Below, piece by piece: positions 1 to 10,640 of a stretch of DNA of 64,000 nucleotides. The DNA comes from Inia geoffrensis. Its lineage: Eukaryota; Chordata; Mammalia; Artiodactyla; Iniidae. The translations under genes and the position numbers were made by a program. Each line of letters opens with the position of its first letter. Positions within the stretch are counted from its first letter, which is position 1. The stretch lies in the NCBI GenBank assembly GCA_036417435.1, contig CM070913.1, forward strand, positions 4,392,680-4,456,679, given 5' to 3'. The notes under the pieces were generated by a model, which saw only the letters and a program-made list of their open reading frames with translations, ran no database searches and had not been told where the DNA came from.

Positions 1-600
1 CAGCCATAGATGTGCAGATTCAGGAAGCCCAGCGAACCCCTAGACAGATGAGTAAAATTTAAAACAATCAAAGTCACAGCTTAATAAGAGACCAAAGATA
101 GAGAAAAATCTCAAAAATACCTAGAGAAAAATGACACATTACATGCAGGCAAAAACTAGCAAAATAACACTGATTTCTCATCACAAATAATGAAAGCAGA
201 ACACAATGGAACAAAATGTTTAAAGTGCTGTGGGGAGAAAAAACTGGTCGACCCTGAATTCAATATTCAGCAAAAATATACTTCACAAAAACAAGACAGG
301 TGAAACTAAGATATTTTCAGATCAATGAAAATGAGAATTCACTGCTAGCAGGCATACACTACAAGAAATGCTAACAGAAGTTCTTTAGGCTGAAGGGAAA
401 TGATATCCAGTAGAAACTCAGATCTTTAGGAAGGAATGGTAAGGAACAAACATTGTTAATATCAAAAGAAAAACAAAAATCCTGTCTTTTCACTTTACTT
501 CTTTAAGATACAGATAAAACAGAACAGTTTATGATATACGTAGATACACTGCATATACAAAATGTATATAAATGCATACAAATATACATGCACACAAAAA
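1..600 (+). mobile_element. Old L1 fragment (ORF1 end / inter-ORF region)
   Basis: The wording follows the ORF1-to-ORF2 stretch of ancient L1 elements: a 'cagattcaggaagcccag' start, a 'gacacattacatgcagg' block, then 'caagaaatgctaacagaag' and 'ttctttaggctgaaggg'. Frames are broken by stops throughout. It is antisense to ATP9B. The right edge is indistinct and the subfamily (L1M or HAL1) cannot be fixed by eye. Confidence 0.65.
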
Positions 601-3600
601 ATGTGCAATGTGCTTCAGCGTCAAACATGAGTGGGGCAAATGGATCTACTCAATTACAAGGTTCTTAATTGAATGTGAAGTGATACAACGTTGAGTTTTC
701 ACGATACACTTTTAGTTAAATGCATATTGCCATCTCTAGCAAGTAGTAAAAAAGTGCAAAGAGGTAGAATAGCTGAAAAGCCAATGAACAAAGCAAGTCA
801 GCTTTCTAAATATATTCAAGTAACCTAAACCTGAGGAAGGGACACCTGAGGCACTAGAGTTGGCTGAAGGCCTGAGGGCTAAGAGAAAGGGGCCGGCAGA
901 GGGAGAGGCTAGGAGAAAGCAAGGCAGGGAGTAACGGGCAGGTGGAGGTCTCGAGAAAGCAGGCTGAGGCGAAGGCGGCGGAAGACTTCCCTTCAGACAG
1001 GAGAGGGGACAAGGCTTCGCTGTACCAGCAGGTAGGGTGGTGAGGTGCCGGGAGGGTGGGAAATGGAGGGGATTTCCATTTGATATAATGCTTTTTCTCT
1101 GCAAGGTAAGATCATCTGATGAGAGAAAGGCGGGTGGATCAGAAATTACAGGAGAGTGGAAAAGTGGGAAAGCACTGCTATCGAAAAGAGGAACCCCAGC
1201 TGACCACACACACACAAAGGGTGACAGGCTGGCAGTGACAGGGATTTCCCTATCTTGTCTGTGGTGATGGTTTCACTGGTGTAGCGAAGTGCACAGTTTA
1301 ATTCTGGGCAATTTCTCGTATGCCAATTTTACCTCGGGACAGTTAACAACACGCAGAGGAGGAGGACAGGTGGTGCTGAGGACCAAGCTAGACCCGGAAG
1401 TGCCACTCTGCTTCCCCTGTTGAGCCACGTTCCTATCCTGACACTCAATGGACCTCTGCCATCACGTGTCTTGCCAAGAGGTCTTACTCTGCTCTTGATC
1501 TTTTCTCACAGCTCCTGTCTGGACTGTAATGTCCTCCCAGATTTCTTACAGCGACCTCGAGACCCATCTTCATTCCCTCTGCTCCCGCCGCGCCGCATTC
1601 ACAGAGGCTCAGGGCTCAGCTGACACGGGTCTTGCCTTCCCGGCCGCCCACCGGCTCTCAGGAGGGGCAGCTGGCTGTGGGCTCTTCCCCGGGAGAGCTC
1701 CTCTGCCAGGGGAGCCCTGCCTGATGGGCTGTCTGGAAAGCTCCATCCCTTCAAGAAAACATTCTTCAACAGAGAGCAGGCAACACTCTACAACTAATAT
1801 GGCTTCTCTCCTTCCTAGAAGACATACGGACCATTTGGCAGTTTACATTTCATTTATTTCCTACTCTAACGTAGGTGAGGAACATACAAATTTTCATGTT
1901 GCTTCAAGCTCCTTGGAGAACAAGTGGGAAATAACTGGTTCTAATAAAAATGGTAATCGTAACAGCAGTTCTAAATGGAGCAGCCTGCTCTGAGGGCAGT
2001 AAAATCCTCCAGGAGAACCAATGGAGAAGCGTTAGCGTACACCACCCAGTAAGCAGCGTGGGGAGTAATCAAAGAAACTCGATGGAGAACAAAATGAAGG
2101 AATGATGACAGAGACCACTCTCCACCATTCTTCCCGTCGCCGTTTTAAGACGGAACTTGCGACCTTCTGTGGGCGCGTGGCTCCCCCTCAGCACGGTCAC
2201 AGCCAGCCCTCCCCACGCCGCTCACCTGGAGGGAGGACGGTGACGAGGCCGCTGCCCCATCCCCGTGCCCTCCGCTTCCGCTGGCCAGGCTGCAGGGGAG
2301 CAGACACTGGGATGCAGCTGAAGGTCCCTGACTGCGGACGACAGAGCTGTGCGCTCAGCTAGGACCACCCACCTCTGGGCTGTTAGGTGAGGGAGAAGAA
2401 ACGTCTCTCTGGATCTGGGATGCACCACTCTAGATGTCAGAGCAGAAGGGGACTTAACACATGGAATGCAGTGCTTCCAAAGCCCTAGGAAGGTCTGAGC
2501 TCATGACTGAACCTCACTCAAACATCACTCTCAGAATGATCCTCTGCCGAAAACACCATGGCCACTACTGAGTTCCAGACGCAGCAGGGGAGCCATGACT
2601 CCAGGCTGCAAGGGAGGCCACAGCAACTGCCACACAGACCCCTGGGGCACCTGCCAGCTGACAATGTCAGTGGGGCAGAGGGGAAGCTCACTCCCATCCT
2701 GCCGTGAGAGTTCCCTGAGAACTCGGTAAACTTGGGGAAGCTCATTCACACGCCTTCAGGTAGGCCTGCAAAATACGTGCAGGTTAGCTTTCAAGGTTCT
2801 GAAGAACAGAGACGCCGCGCTGGATGAAGGGTGAACACACCAGCTCACCACAGTGGGTCTGCTACTGCAGCTTAGATTATATGTTAACTAATAAAAATTT
2901 ATGTTCAAGTTAATTAAGCCAGGTTAGTTTACACAAGAAGAAATGCATTGCGTAATAATTTTAGACTTGTGAAAAGACAGCCAACTGACTCCTGGCACAA
3001 GGCCAGCTGGAGGATCACTCATCATTTAAGTCCTACACCGTCACAGTCATTTTCAAAAAATGAAGTTCTCCTATAACAGACTGCCTTTTGATACACGGAA
3101 ATAAAGAACCGCCTAGCAACAACCCCCATATTTCCACATGCACATGAACATTTAGAGGAATGCATTTCATCTAGTACATTAGACATCAAATGACTGAATA
3201 ATGGCACAATAATGAGAATGTCATTCGAAGCTTTTCATGATAATTTAAAAATCATTCTGAAGTTTTCAATAATGTAGGAAAGCCTCTGCTATTAGGTCAA
3301 GGGCAACATTTGTTCGCATTACTTAAAGGTCATTAAAATACATCCTTAATCATAACATGTGGTTCATTACCAATAAAATTGCCTTTCGTTCAATAAAACT
3401 AATTAAATATAAATGGTATTGTTTACTGCTTTATGGATCTTTTGAAATACATCAGCGAGTCATGATTTATTGAAAATTACTGTGCCCTCATTGTTGTTAA
3501 TAAATTTGCCTGATCACAAGAGCAGAAACACATTCCCACACGTCTCCATGTCCGTAACAGCAAGAAGCCGGACCTGCCGTCACAGGTTTGGATCGGCAGT

Positions 3601-3972
3601 ACCGCTCCAACTAAATTTCAATTCTCTAATCACATTAGGTGCTCTGGACACAACAGAATTAGAGAGCTTATTCTTGGTGGCGTCCTCAGTTCTTTAAAAA
3701 GAGCTCTAAGGACTGGAGGTTTATTCATTCTTGGTGTCACTGTGGACACAATGCTCCACTGATGATGCGACAAACAGCAAATGTCACCAAACACTCCCCA
3801 GGCCCATCACATTAGAGACAGAAAAATCAAAATGAGTGACAGTTATGGACAGCGTAAGCTATTTGATGAAAAACCAAATTGCCTTGTCTATGTCCATAAT
3901 GAAATTAGAGCTTTCTTTCCCATGAAAAAAAGTCTATACCTAATATGTCAAATTATATGAAGCTACAAATTT
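601..3972. other. Intron without recognised genes
   Basis: Downstream part of the intron after exon F. A purine-rich, moderately GC-rich stretch lies near 840-1080 and a GC-richer one near 1570-1720 and 2160-2350. Overlapping short open frames here have no recognisable domain, splice context or start context. The 3240-3960 part is AT-rich and free of repeats I recognise. Confidence 0.5.
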
Positions 3973-4354
3973 AAATTGATGGATGGGGCTTCCCTGGTGG
4001 CACAGTGGTTAAGAATCCGCCTGCCAATGCAGGGGACACGGGTTTGAGCCCTGGTCCAGGAAGATCCCACATGCCGCAGAGCAACTAAGCCCGTGGGCCA
4101 CAACTACTGAGCCTGCGCTCTAGAGCCCTCGAGCCACAACTACTGAGCCTGCATGCCACAACTACTGAAGCCTGCACGCCTAGAGCCTGTGCTCTGCAAC
4201 AAGAGAAGCCACCACAATGAGAAGACCGCGCACCACGACAAAGAATAGCCCCCACTCGCCGCAACTAGAGAAAGCCCACGCACAGCAACGAAGACCCAAG
4301 GCAGCCAAAAATAAATAAATAAAATTTATAAATAAATAAATAAATTGATGGATG
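3973..4354 (+). mobile_element. CHR SINE, long form, with 13-bp target-site duplication
   Basis: The SINE body is about 3986-4341. The head has an RNA polymerase III A box (TGGCACAGTGG) and a B box (GGTTTGAGCCC) from its tRNA ancestor; the tail is AAATA-rich. The direct repeat AAATTGATGGATG flanks it at 3973-3985 and 4342-4354. It is inserted antisense to ATP9B. Confidence 0.93.
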
Positions 4355-4589
4355 AATCACAAATTCAGCTAAATTTCCTTTTTTCTAAAATATATTGCCT
4401 TTTGGTTTTATGATAATATCAAAACTTAAAACGTTTTCATTTTCCAGTTACTTCACCCAAATGCTTAACACACTCTTTATCAAAGTGTATCAACCATATA
4501 ATTTTAAAAGTAGCACTGTATGAATTGCATGCTCTGACTTTCTAAGTATTTTGCAATTCATACATATCTGTCGCTCATAAAAATGAGGA

Positions 4590-4930
4590 AAACGTCCTTA
4601 TAATATTGAATATAATAAAATGTACCTCCTGTGATCACAGCAAAAGGAATATTCAAAAATATAGATAACATCATAATGGAATTTTAAATAATTTAAGATA
4701 TCGTTTACAAGCAATAAATTATGCATGCTTAAAGTGTACAATTTTCTGCATTTGAATACAAGCACACACCGATGACACCACCACGACCAAGGGGTGGACA
4801 CTTCTAGCAGTCCTCTGCACGCCCCTCCCCGACACTAGCCTCTGTCACAGCTGACCCACTCTCCTGGAATCCAGGCAATGCCATCACATACCACACACTC
4901 GTTGTTTGGCTTTTCTTTCAGAAAAATTCT
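4590..4930 (-). mobile_element. Possible old L1 3' fragment
   Basis: The phrase 'cttaaagtgtacaattttc' and the pyrimidine/CA-rich text that follows resemble the reverse complement of an old L1 3' region. Similarity is weak and the edges are uncertain. Confidence 0.35.
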
Positions 4931-6184
4931 AATATAGTATCTTAACAATGCACTTCTTTTCTAACAGTCTCAGCGAATTAAATCAGCTACAAAGGATTAT
5001 TCTGTGCAACTGCTTCCCAGTGTCCCCTGGAGCACCTGTGACTGCTGGAAGTGAGGTGCAGAGGGACAGACTCCGAGGTGAGGCCTCCAAGCCTGATGGC
5101 AAACAGAAACCCTCCAGTCACTTGGGGTTCGTGACCTTTCCTCCCCCTTCAATCCTGGAGAGACCACTTGAGGACGCGCACTAGAAAGACGAGAAAGCAC
5201 ACGGAGGAGGAAAAAGGCAAGTGCGCGAGAGCAGCGGGAGCCCAGCAACGGGCTCAAAGCACGTTAGAAAGCCAACAGGCTCCACGACTGTCTCAGGATG
5301 AAAACTAACCATTTTAACAAGTAGCGTGAGAACTGCAAGCTGGGTGTCTTCAGGGACAAGGCGACAGCACAGCTTTATCTCACCACGCGAAAGAAGGAAG
5401 AGCACACAGAAAACACTGGGAGTCTGAGTGAGGCTGGAGAGAGCAGAGAGGAGGAGCCTGGGCAGAGAGAACTGCAGCCCAGCTGCAGGCTCTAGTAACA
5501 AGGACTTACTCGATCGACCTCACTCATAAATCTATCGTTCAGCCACACAGATTTCGTGATGTGATTGAACTCTCTTCTCTATGGGTCCATGTGCAGGGAA
5601 TATTTTAATAATTACAAGACAGTAAGTGCTAATGGCCAGCCTCTCACTTTTAGACTACCCGCTGACAAACACTGACAGAGGTTAAGATGACAAATGAACA
5701 CTGGTGGGAGAACAGCCTTCTGGCACAACACAAAATCCACAAACAAAAAGGAAAACGTATAAATATCTACCTAAACAAAAGTTAATTTTAATATTTACCT
5801 AAACAAAGTTATATGGCAAAAGGTATTTTAAAGCGAAAAGTCAGGAAACAGGCTGGGGGAATAGGTTTGTGACACGTACTCACTGGGCAAAGGTTTGGAG
5901 AACCCTCCACGCTCATACACTGAGGGTGAGAGTTTAAACCTGGAACCTCCCAGGGCAATTTTAAAATTGTGCTAAAACAGTGAGCTATTCAGCAAGCGGT
6001 ACTGCTACGACCAGCCAGCAGGTTGTTTTACGTCTGATTTCCTACTCAGAGCTCGACTCCAAACAAATGCAAGCTGGACTGGAGAGTTCACGTGTAAAGG
6101 AGGAGTGATTTTAAAGTAACCATTTAAAACACAGTCATGGAGTGGGAATGGTCTAAGCATAAAACCAAAAGCAGTAACTATTTA
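4931..6184. other. Intron without recognised features
   Basis: Repeat-poor intron. Short open frames on both strands around 4950-5500 share the same DNA and have no recognisable family, so I treat them as chance. Confidence 0.5.
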
Positions 6185-6330
6185 TTTTTTTAAAAATATT
6201 TTTATTGAAATATACTTGACATATAACATTGTATAAATTTAAGGTGTACAAGTCAGTTTGATGCATTTACGTATTGTAATATGATCATCACCATAGTAAT
6301 AATTAGCACTTCTATCACATTACATAAGTA
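6185..6330 (-). mobile_element. L1 3'-end fragment, antisense
   Basis: Reads 'tttttattgaaatatacttg', 'acatataacattgtataa' and 'aaggtgtacaa', the typical reverse complement of a mammalian L1 3' untranslated region. No ORF is preserved. Confidence 0.65.
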
Positions 6331-6501
6331 ACTATTTTAAAGACTATTTTAAAATTACTGTTAGGTCATCTTATATAAGGATGCTAAACTTTTATACGGA
6401 CAACAGAAACTATAAATGAAAATATTTAGAAGAGATTAAAACAAACGAATGAAAGATGATTAGCAAACTATATATAAAGACCTCTTTAAAAACATAAAAC
6501 A

Positions 6502-6625
6502 GGGGCTTCCCTGGTGGCGCAGTGGTTGAGAGTCTGCCTGCCGATGCAGGGGACACACGTTCGAGCCCCGGTCCGGGAAGATCCCACATGCCACAGAGCG
6601 GCTGGGCTCGTGAGCCATGGCCACC
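6502..6625 (+). mobile_element. CHR SINE, short form, lacking its 3' part
   Basis: Standard head with A box TGGCGCAGTGG and B box GGTTCGAGCCC-like text (here cgttcgagccc), continuing to 'gtgagccatggcca'. It then stops and runs into L1-like sequence with no poly(A) tail. SINEs are normally truncated at the 5' end, so the 3' part was probably deleted after insertion. Confidence 0.85.
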
Positions 6626-6639
6626 CCAACAAAGTTTAA

Positions 6640-7440
6640 GAACAACTCTTGGAAAGATCAAGTTTATCCACAAGTTACTGAACTAAGAAAATCAAGATCA
6701 ATAGGTTTTGAAGGAAGAAAAATATATAGTATTTACAATATCCAGCATCCAACTAAAAATTACCAGCTGTGCAAGGAAGCAGGAAAGTGTGACCTGTAAC
6801 AAGGAGAACATTTTTTTAAGAAGAAACATGCCCAAAATAACAGAGACAATGGCATTAACAGACGAAGAATAAGTGTTATAAACTGCTGAAAGATTTAAAT
6901 GAAACTATGAACATATTAGGAAAGAAAAGTGTTCAAACAATAACAAAAATGGGTGACCAGGTGGAACTTGGTTCCAGAGATTAAAAATACACGATTTGGA
7001 ATAAAAAAATTAGCTGGGTGGTCTTAACAGAAGACTAGACACTGCACAAGATAAAATTAGTGAATCTAAAGACAGAGCAAAATGAGAATTCCCTGACACT
7101 CCAGTGGTTAGGACTCCATGCTCTCACTGCTGAGGGCCCGGGTTCAATCCCTGGTCAGGGAACTAAAATCCCAAAAGCTGTGCAGCTAAAAAAAAAAAAA
7201 AAAAAAGACAGAGCAACAGAAACTGTCAAAATTGAGGCACAGAAAGAGAACAAGACTGAGAAGAGAGCAGCAGAAGCTCGACACCTACAGGAACATCAGG
7301 TCTAACACACTTGTCGCTCGTGTCCCAGAGAGAGGGGTCTGGGCAGAAAGGAGGATGGAAAAGAGAAGAAAACCATGAACCCACAGATCCAAGAAACCCA
7401 ACAAACTCTAAGCAAGGAATGAATTTCAACCTAGGTACTA
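6640..7440 (+). mobile_element. Old L1 ORF1 fragment, interrupted by a SINE
   Basis: Blocks such as 'agactagacactgcacaaga', 'gtcccagagagagg' and 'acccacagatccaagaaacc' follow the L1 ORF1 consensus in order. Stops and gaps interrupt the frame. A small CHR-type SINE at 7081-7203 splits it. Confidence 0.65.
7068..7216 (+). mobile_element. Small CHR-type SINE with 13-bp target-site duplication
   Basis: The body 7081-7203 is a short tRNA-derived SINE with a B box (GGTTCAATCCC) and a poly(A) tail. The direct repeat AAAGACAGAGCAA flanks it at 7068-7080 and 7204-7216, showing target-primed insertion into the L1 fragment. Confidence 0.88.
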
Positions 7441-8508
7441 CCTAAAGTACAGGCAATGGAAAACACCTGAAGAAACAAAATATTGCCAAGTCTTATACAT
7501 GTCAAACAGATTTAGTTTCCAAAAAGTGCAATATTTACAATAAGGAAGGTTCCTGCTATTCACAGTAATTAACTGTAAGCTATGTGCAGTAGCTATTCCT
7601 ATCAAATCCAACCCATCTAAGGAAAGTGACCAAATCCAGAGGATTCAATTTCCTTTCCCTTAACCAACAACTGCTTGGGTCCAAGGTCATTCTGAAGACA
7701 CCTTAATCTTTCTTTACTCTCCAGTGAATATCAGCAAATCATGTAAGATAAAGCTTCTCTCATTCAGATAAATCATACGTATAACACAAAACAAACATCT
7801 AATGACCATAACCGTGATTTTGATTAAAAAAAAAAAAAGATGTATAGCAGTTTAGGAGATTGTGAGCACTCGTGAGAGATCTGTCTCAGAGGTCACTAAA
7901 AACACTGAAATCCGTAAGTACTGTGCCCTCTGCTCCCACCTCTTGCCCGTTCCCCAGGCAGCAAAGGCCAAGCAAGAAGTCCAAAGGTGTCTTTCCCCTT
8001 CTCACTCTGCCGAGACACACAGGAACACTTCACTTCCCCCTCCCTAGAGAGGGCTCTCTACCTTCAAAGGGAAAAGCTGAAGTGGACAGGCTGGTGTCCA
8101 CGGCTGGGCTAAGCCCACGTGAGTTCTACCAAAGCAGTAGCTGAACAGCCTCCTGGGAGTCAGTCAGTTACCAAAAATGGGTGTAGCTATAACCCCACCA
8201 AGAGGTCTCGATTTCAGAGATTACTCAAATGAGGGGGGTTTTAAAAATAGAAACAAAAAGGAAAGAGAAAGAAAAGAAAGAAAACCTACGAGTCAAGCCA
8301 AAAGGAACATTTAAAACTATACCTCAAAAAGGTTATGTGCTAAGACACCAGAGAAATTACGTGGGCATAATTTTCAATGAACTTAGTAACGAAGAAATTA
8401 TTTTAAAACATTATCAACACATTAATTAAGTTGGTATAAACAGAACTGTACTTACTGCACAGAAATGGCTACTACAGTAAATGGTGGAATAATGACAGCA
8501 ACACTCAC
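7441..8508. other. Intron immediately downstream of exon F
   Basis: No gene or clear repeat recognised. An A-rich purine stretch lies at about 8240-8290. Short open frames near 7860-8150 lack any recognisable domain. Confidence 0.5.
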
Positions 8509-8603
8509 CCCCAGAGCTGGCAGCCTCTGCGTGCAGCTCACCGCCACTTTCAGCTTCCAGTCAGTTTCACCATCGAGTTGATCAGTTCGAATAAAACATG
8601 AAC
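8509..8603 (-). CDS. ATP9B: ATP9B exon F: actuator-domain exon with DGET motif
   Basis: A 95-bp exon: two bases completing Gly and 31 codons, ending in phase 0. The peptide starts [18 protein letters not shown] and ends [14 protein letters not shown] is the actuator-domain dephosphorylation loop; its Glu is the catalytic residue in flippases (TGE-like in other P-type ATPases). Human ATP9B, from memory, has QQLPALG where this copy has QRLPALG. Acceptor ttattctaag, donor GGG|gtgagt, a strong site. The following exon (expected DLFSISAYVYAQKP) was searched for by eye below 8500 and not found, so intron F extends past position 1. This is the last coding sequence seen in the window. Confidence 0.96.
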
Positions 8604-10640
8604 CTTAGAATAAGAGAAGAAAAACTCCTAAGTTACAGGTACTTTAAAGCCACAATTCACAGCACAGTGGGATACAGAAATGATATATCTACAGATTCCC
8701 ATTAACAAAAATCCTTAAAAGTACTATTTATTTGACTCACAAAATGAGTCTGCTGAAAAGACAAAGGTCATTAATTGTTTATTCACTTATCTCCTAGTTG
8801 GTGTTCTAGACTATTAAGCTTTGCTAGTAATAAAGGTTTACTTAATTTTAGAAAGACTACATTGATCATTTCTACCTTTAGCTTATGTTTTGATAATAAC
8901 ACAATAATAAGTAAATATACAAAAATACCCAAGAGTGTGTGATATAACTTTGCTAATAAAATATATGATGTACCACTATAAAACATATGCTCAATAAAAG
9001 CACAGCTAAAATGTTAAAGCCTGAAAAGAGCTACTGTCATACTCACAAGCCCATCAAATTTTAAACATAAAAAATATTAAATTACAAAGATCCATTTACT
9101 CTTTGCCTATGCTGTCATACCATTTCTTGTAACGTATCCTCTTACACAACAGCAAAGCACAAAACACATACATACAGGGCAACTGTGCAACATTATTAAT
9201 CATAACCAAAGGAGTGGGAACACAAAATCAGGGAATCAGCTGATACAAGGGAGCACATGCAGCAGTGAAAAAAAAGGAAGAAAAGAAAGGAAGGAAGGAA
9301 AAAGAAACAGAAAGGAAAAAGAAAAAGAGATGAGAAAGGCCTCCATTTCTACTGAGAAATCTCTCTAGGATATATACCATCTAATGAAAAGAGCCAGGTG
9401 CACAACACTGAGAACAAAGTAACACCAGCTACTTGAGAACAAGGCGGGGAAAGCGTGAGTGTGTGTGTCTGTATGCGCGTGTGCAGGGAGGGACACTACC
9501 CACAGGAAGGAAGGGGAAAGGGGAGGGACGGACCAGAAGCAACACCTTTGGGAGTGCATCCTATGTTACACTGTTCACTCTGAGATCACACATGATTCAC
9601 ATAATTAAAAAGCCAAGTCACATCAAACTTTAAAAAAGTGACCCCGAAAATATAAAAGGAATCAGATAAAACAAAGTAACAAATTAGTAGTTTAACCACA
9701 TAATGAATTCAAGTGACTTTTGAGCTTTTTCAAAAATTTAACTGTAAAATAAAATAGTTATAGAAAGCCACACAAGCATATGTACACCTTACAAATTACT
9801 ACAAGATAAATATCTTGTGCACAACTGTGAGACCCCTTAGGAGATGCTGCATGTGCCCCCACCCCATTGCAGCCCCTTCCCTGCTTGTAAAGCAGCAGGA
9901 CTGTCAGTTGTACGTCCCTGTGCAGATGTACATCCTTAGCACCACTGCAGAGCCCACTCTGGGAATGTCTGTAAAGTCACTTTTCACCTCAGGCCCTCCC
10001 CACCCCTCCTTCCAATCTGTCTGCTGAAAGGCTGGTTCTGCGTGTTGCTGACTGAACACTCAGGGTCCAGGCCAGCCTGCTCCCCTTCCCTCTGTGGGCC
10101 CTACGACGCTGGCTCCTGCACACAGAGCCCAGCTCAGACTCCACTGACCCTCAGCAATGCTGCCCTGCTTCTGTCCAGAGGTACAATGTCCTGCTCTTCT
10201 CTGATGCCAACAGCCCCTCATGCTTAATGCCCACTAGAGGTACCCGTTACTGCACTAGAGGGTGCAGAAGGCAGCAGTCTATCCTTCCTTTTCACGTTTT
10301 ACCTGGAATAAAATGTAAAAGGAGAGGCTTCTGTTCTTTGGATCCAGTTGGCTCACCTGGTGGGAAAGTTCCTATAAGAAAGCACTGACTCCTGTTGTTA
10401 CTTACGCACATTTCAAGGCAATGAACTAGTACCCTGCCATCCTCAGAAGGAGACCAATTAGGCATGTGTGCGTGTGTGTGTGCGTGTGTGCGTGTGTGTG
10501 CACTGAATGAGCTCCAGTACTTGAGGGGTTTCACTCCAATGCCATTACTATTATTATAGTCTCCAGCTGTCCCACCCCTGGGGGGCAATCTCCAGAGTTA
10601 CCACATTATTAGGTTGAAATGTCCAGTGTTCAAAAAAAAA
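8604..10640. other. Intron E-F, exon F side; low-complexity tracts
   Basis: No gene recognised. It contains a GAAA/GGAA-type purine tract at about 9268-9335 and a TG/CG microsatellite at about 10467-10500. The 9815-10270 part is GC-richer with several short open frames of no recognisable family. Confidence 0.5.
10467..10500. repeat. (TG)n microsatellite with CG interruptions
   Basis: Alternating TG with scattered CG steps. Alternating purine-pyrimidine DNA of this kind can take the Z form; it is a likely length-variable marker. Confidence 0.8.

Noticed and set aside
1..8508. Search for the next ATP9B exon (human DLFSISAYVYAQKP region)
   Set aside because: Not found; the intron probably continues below position 1.
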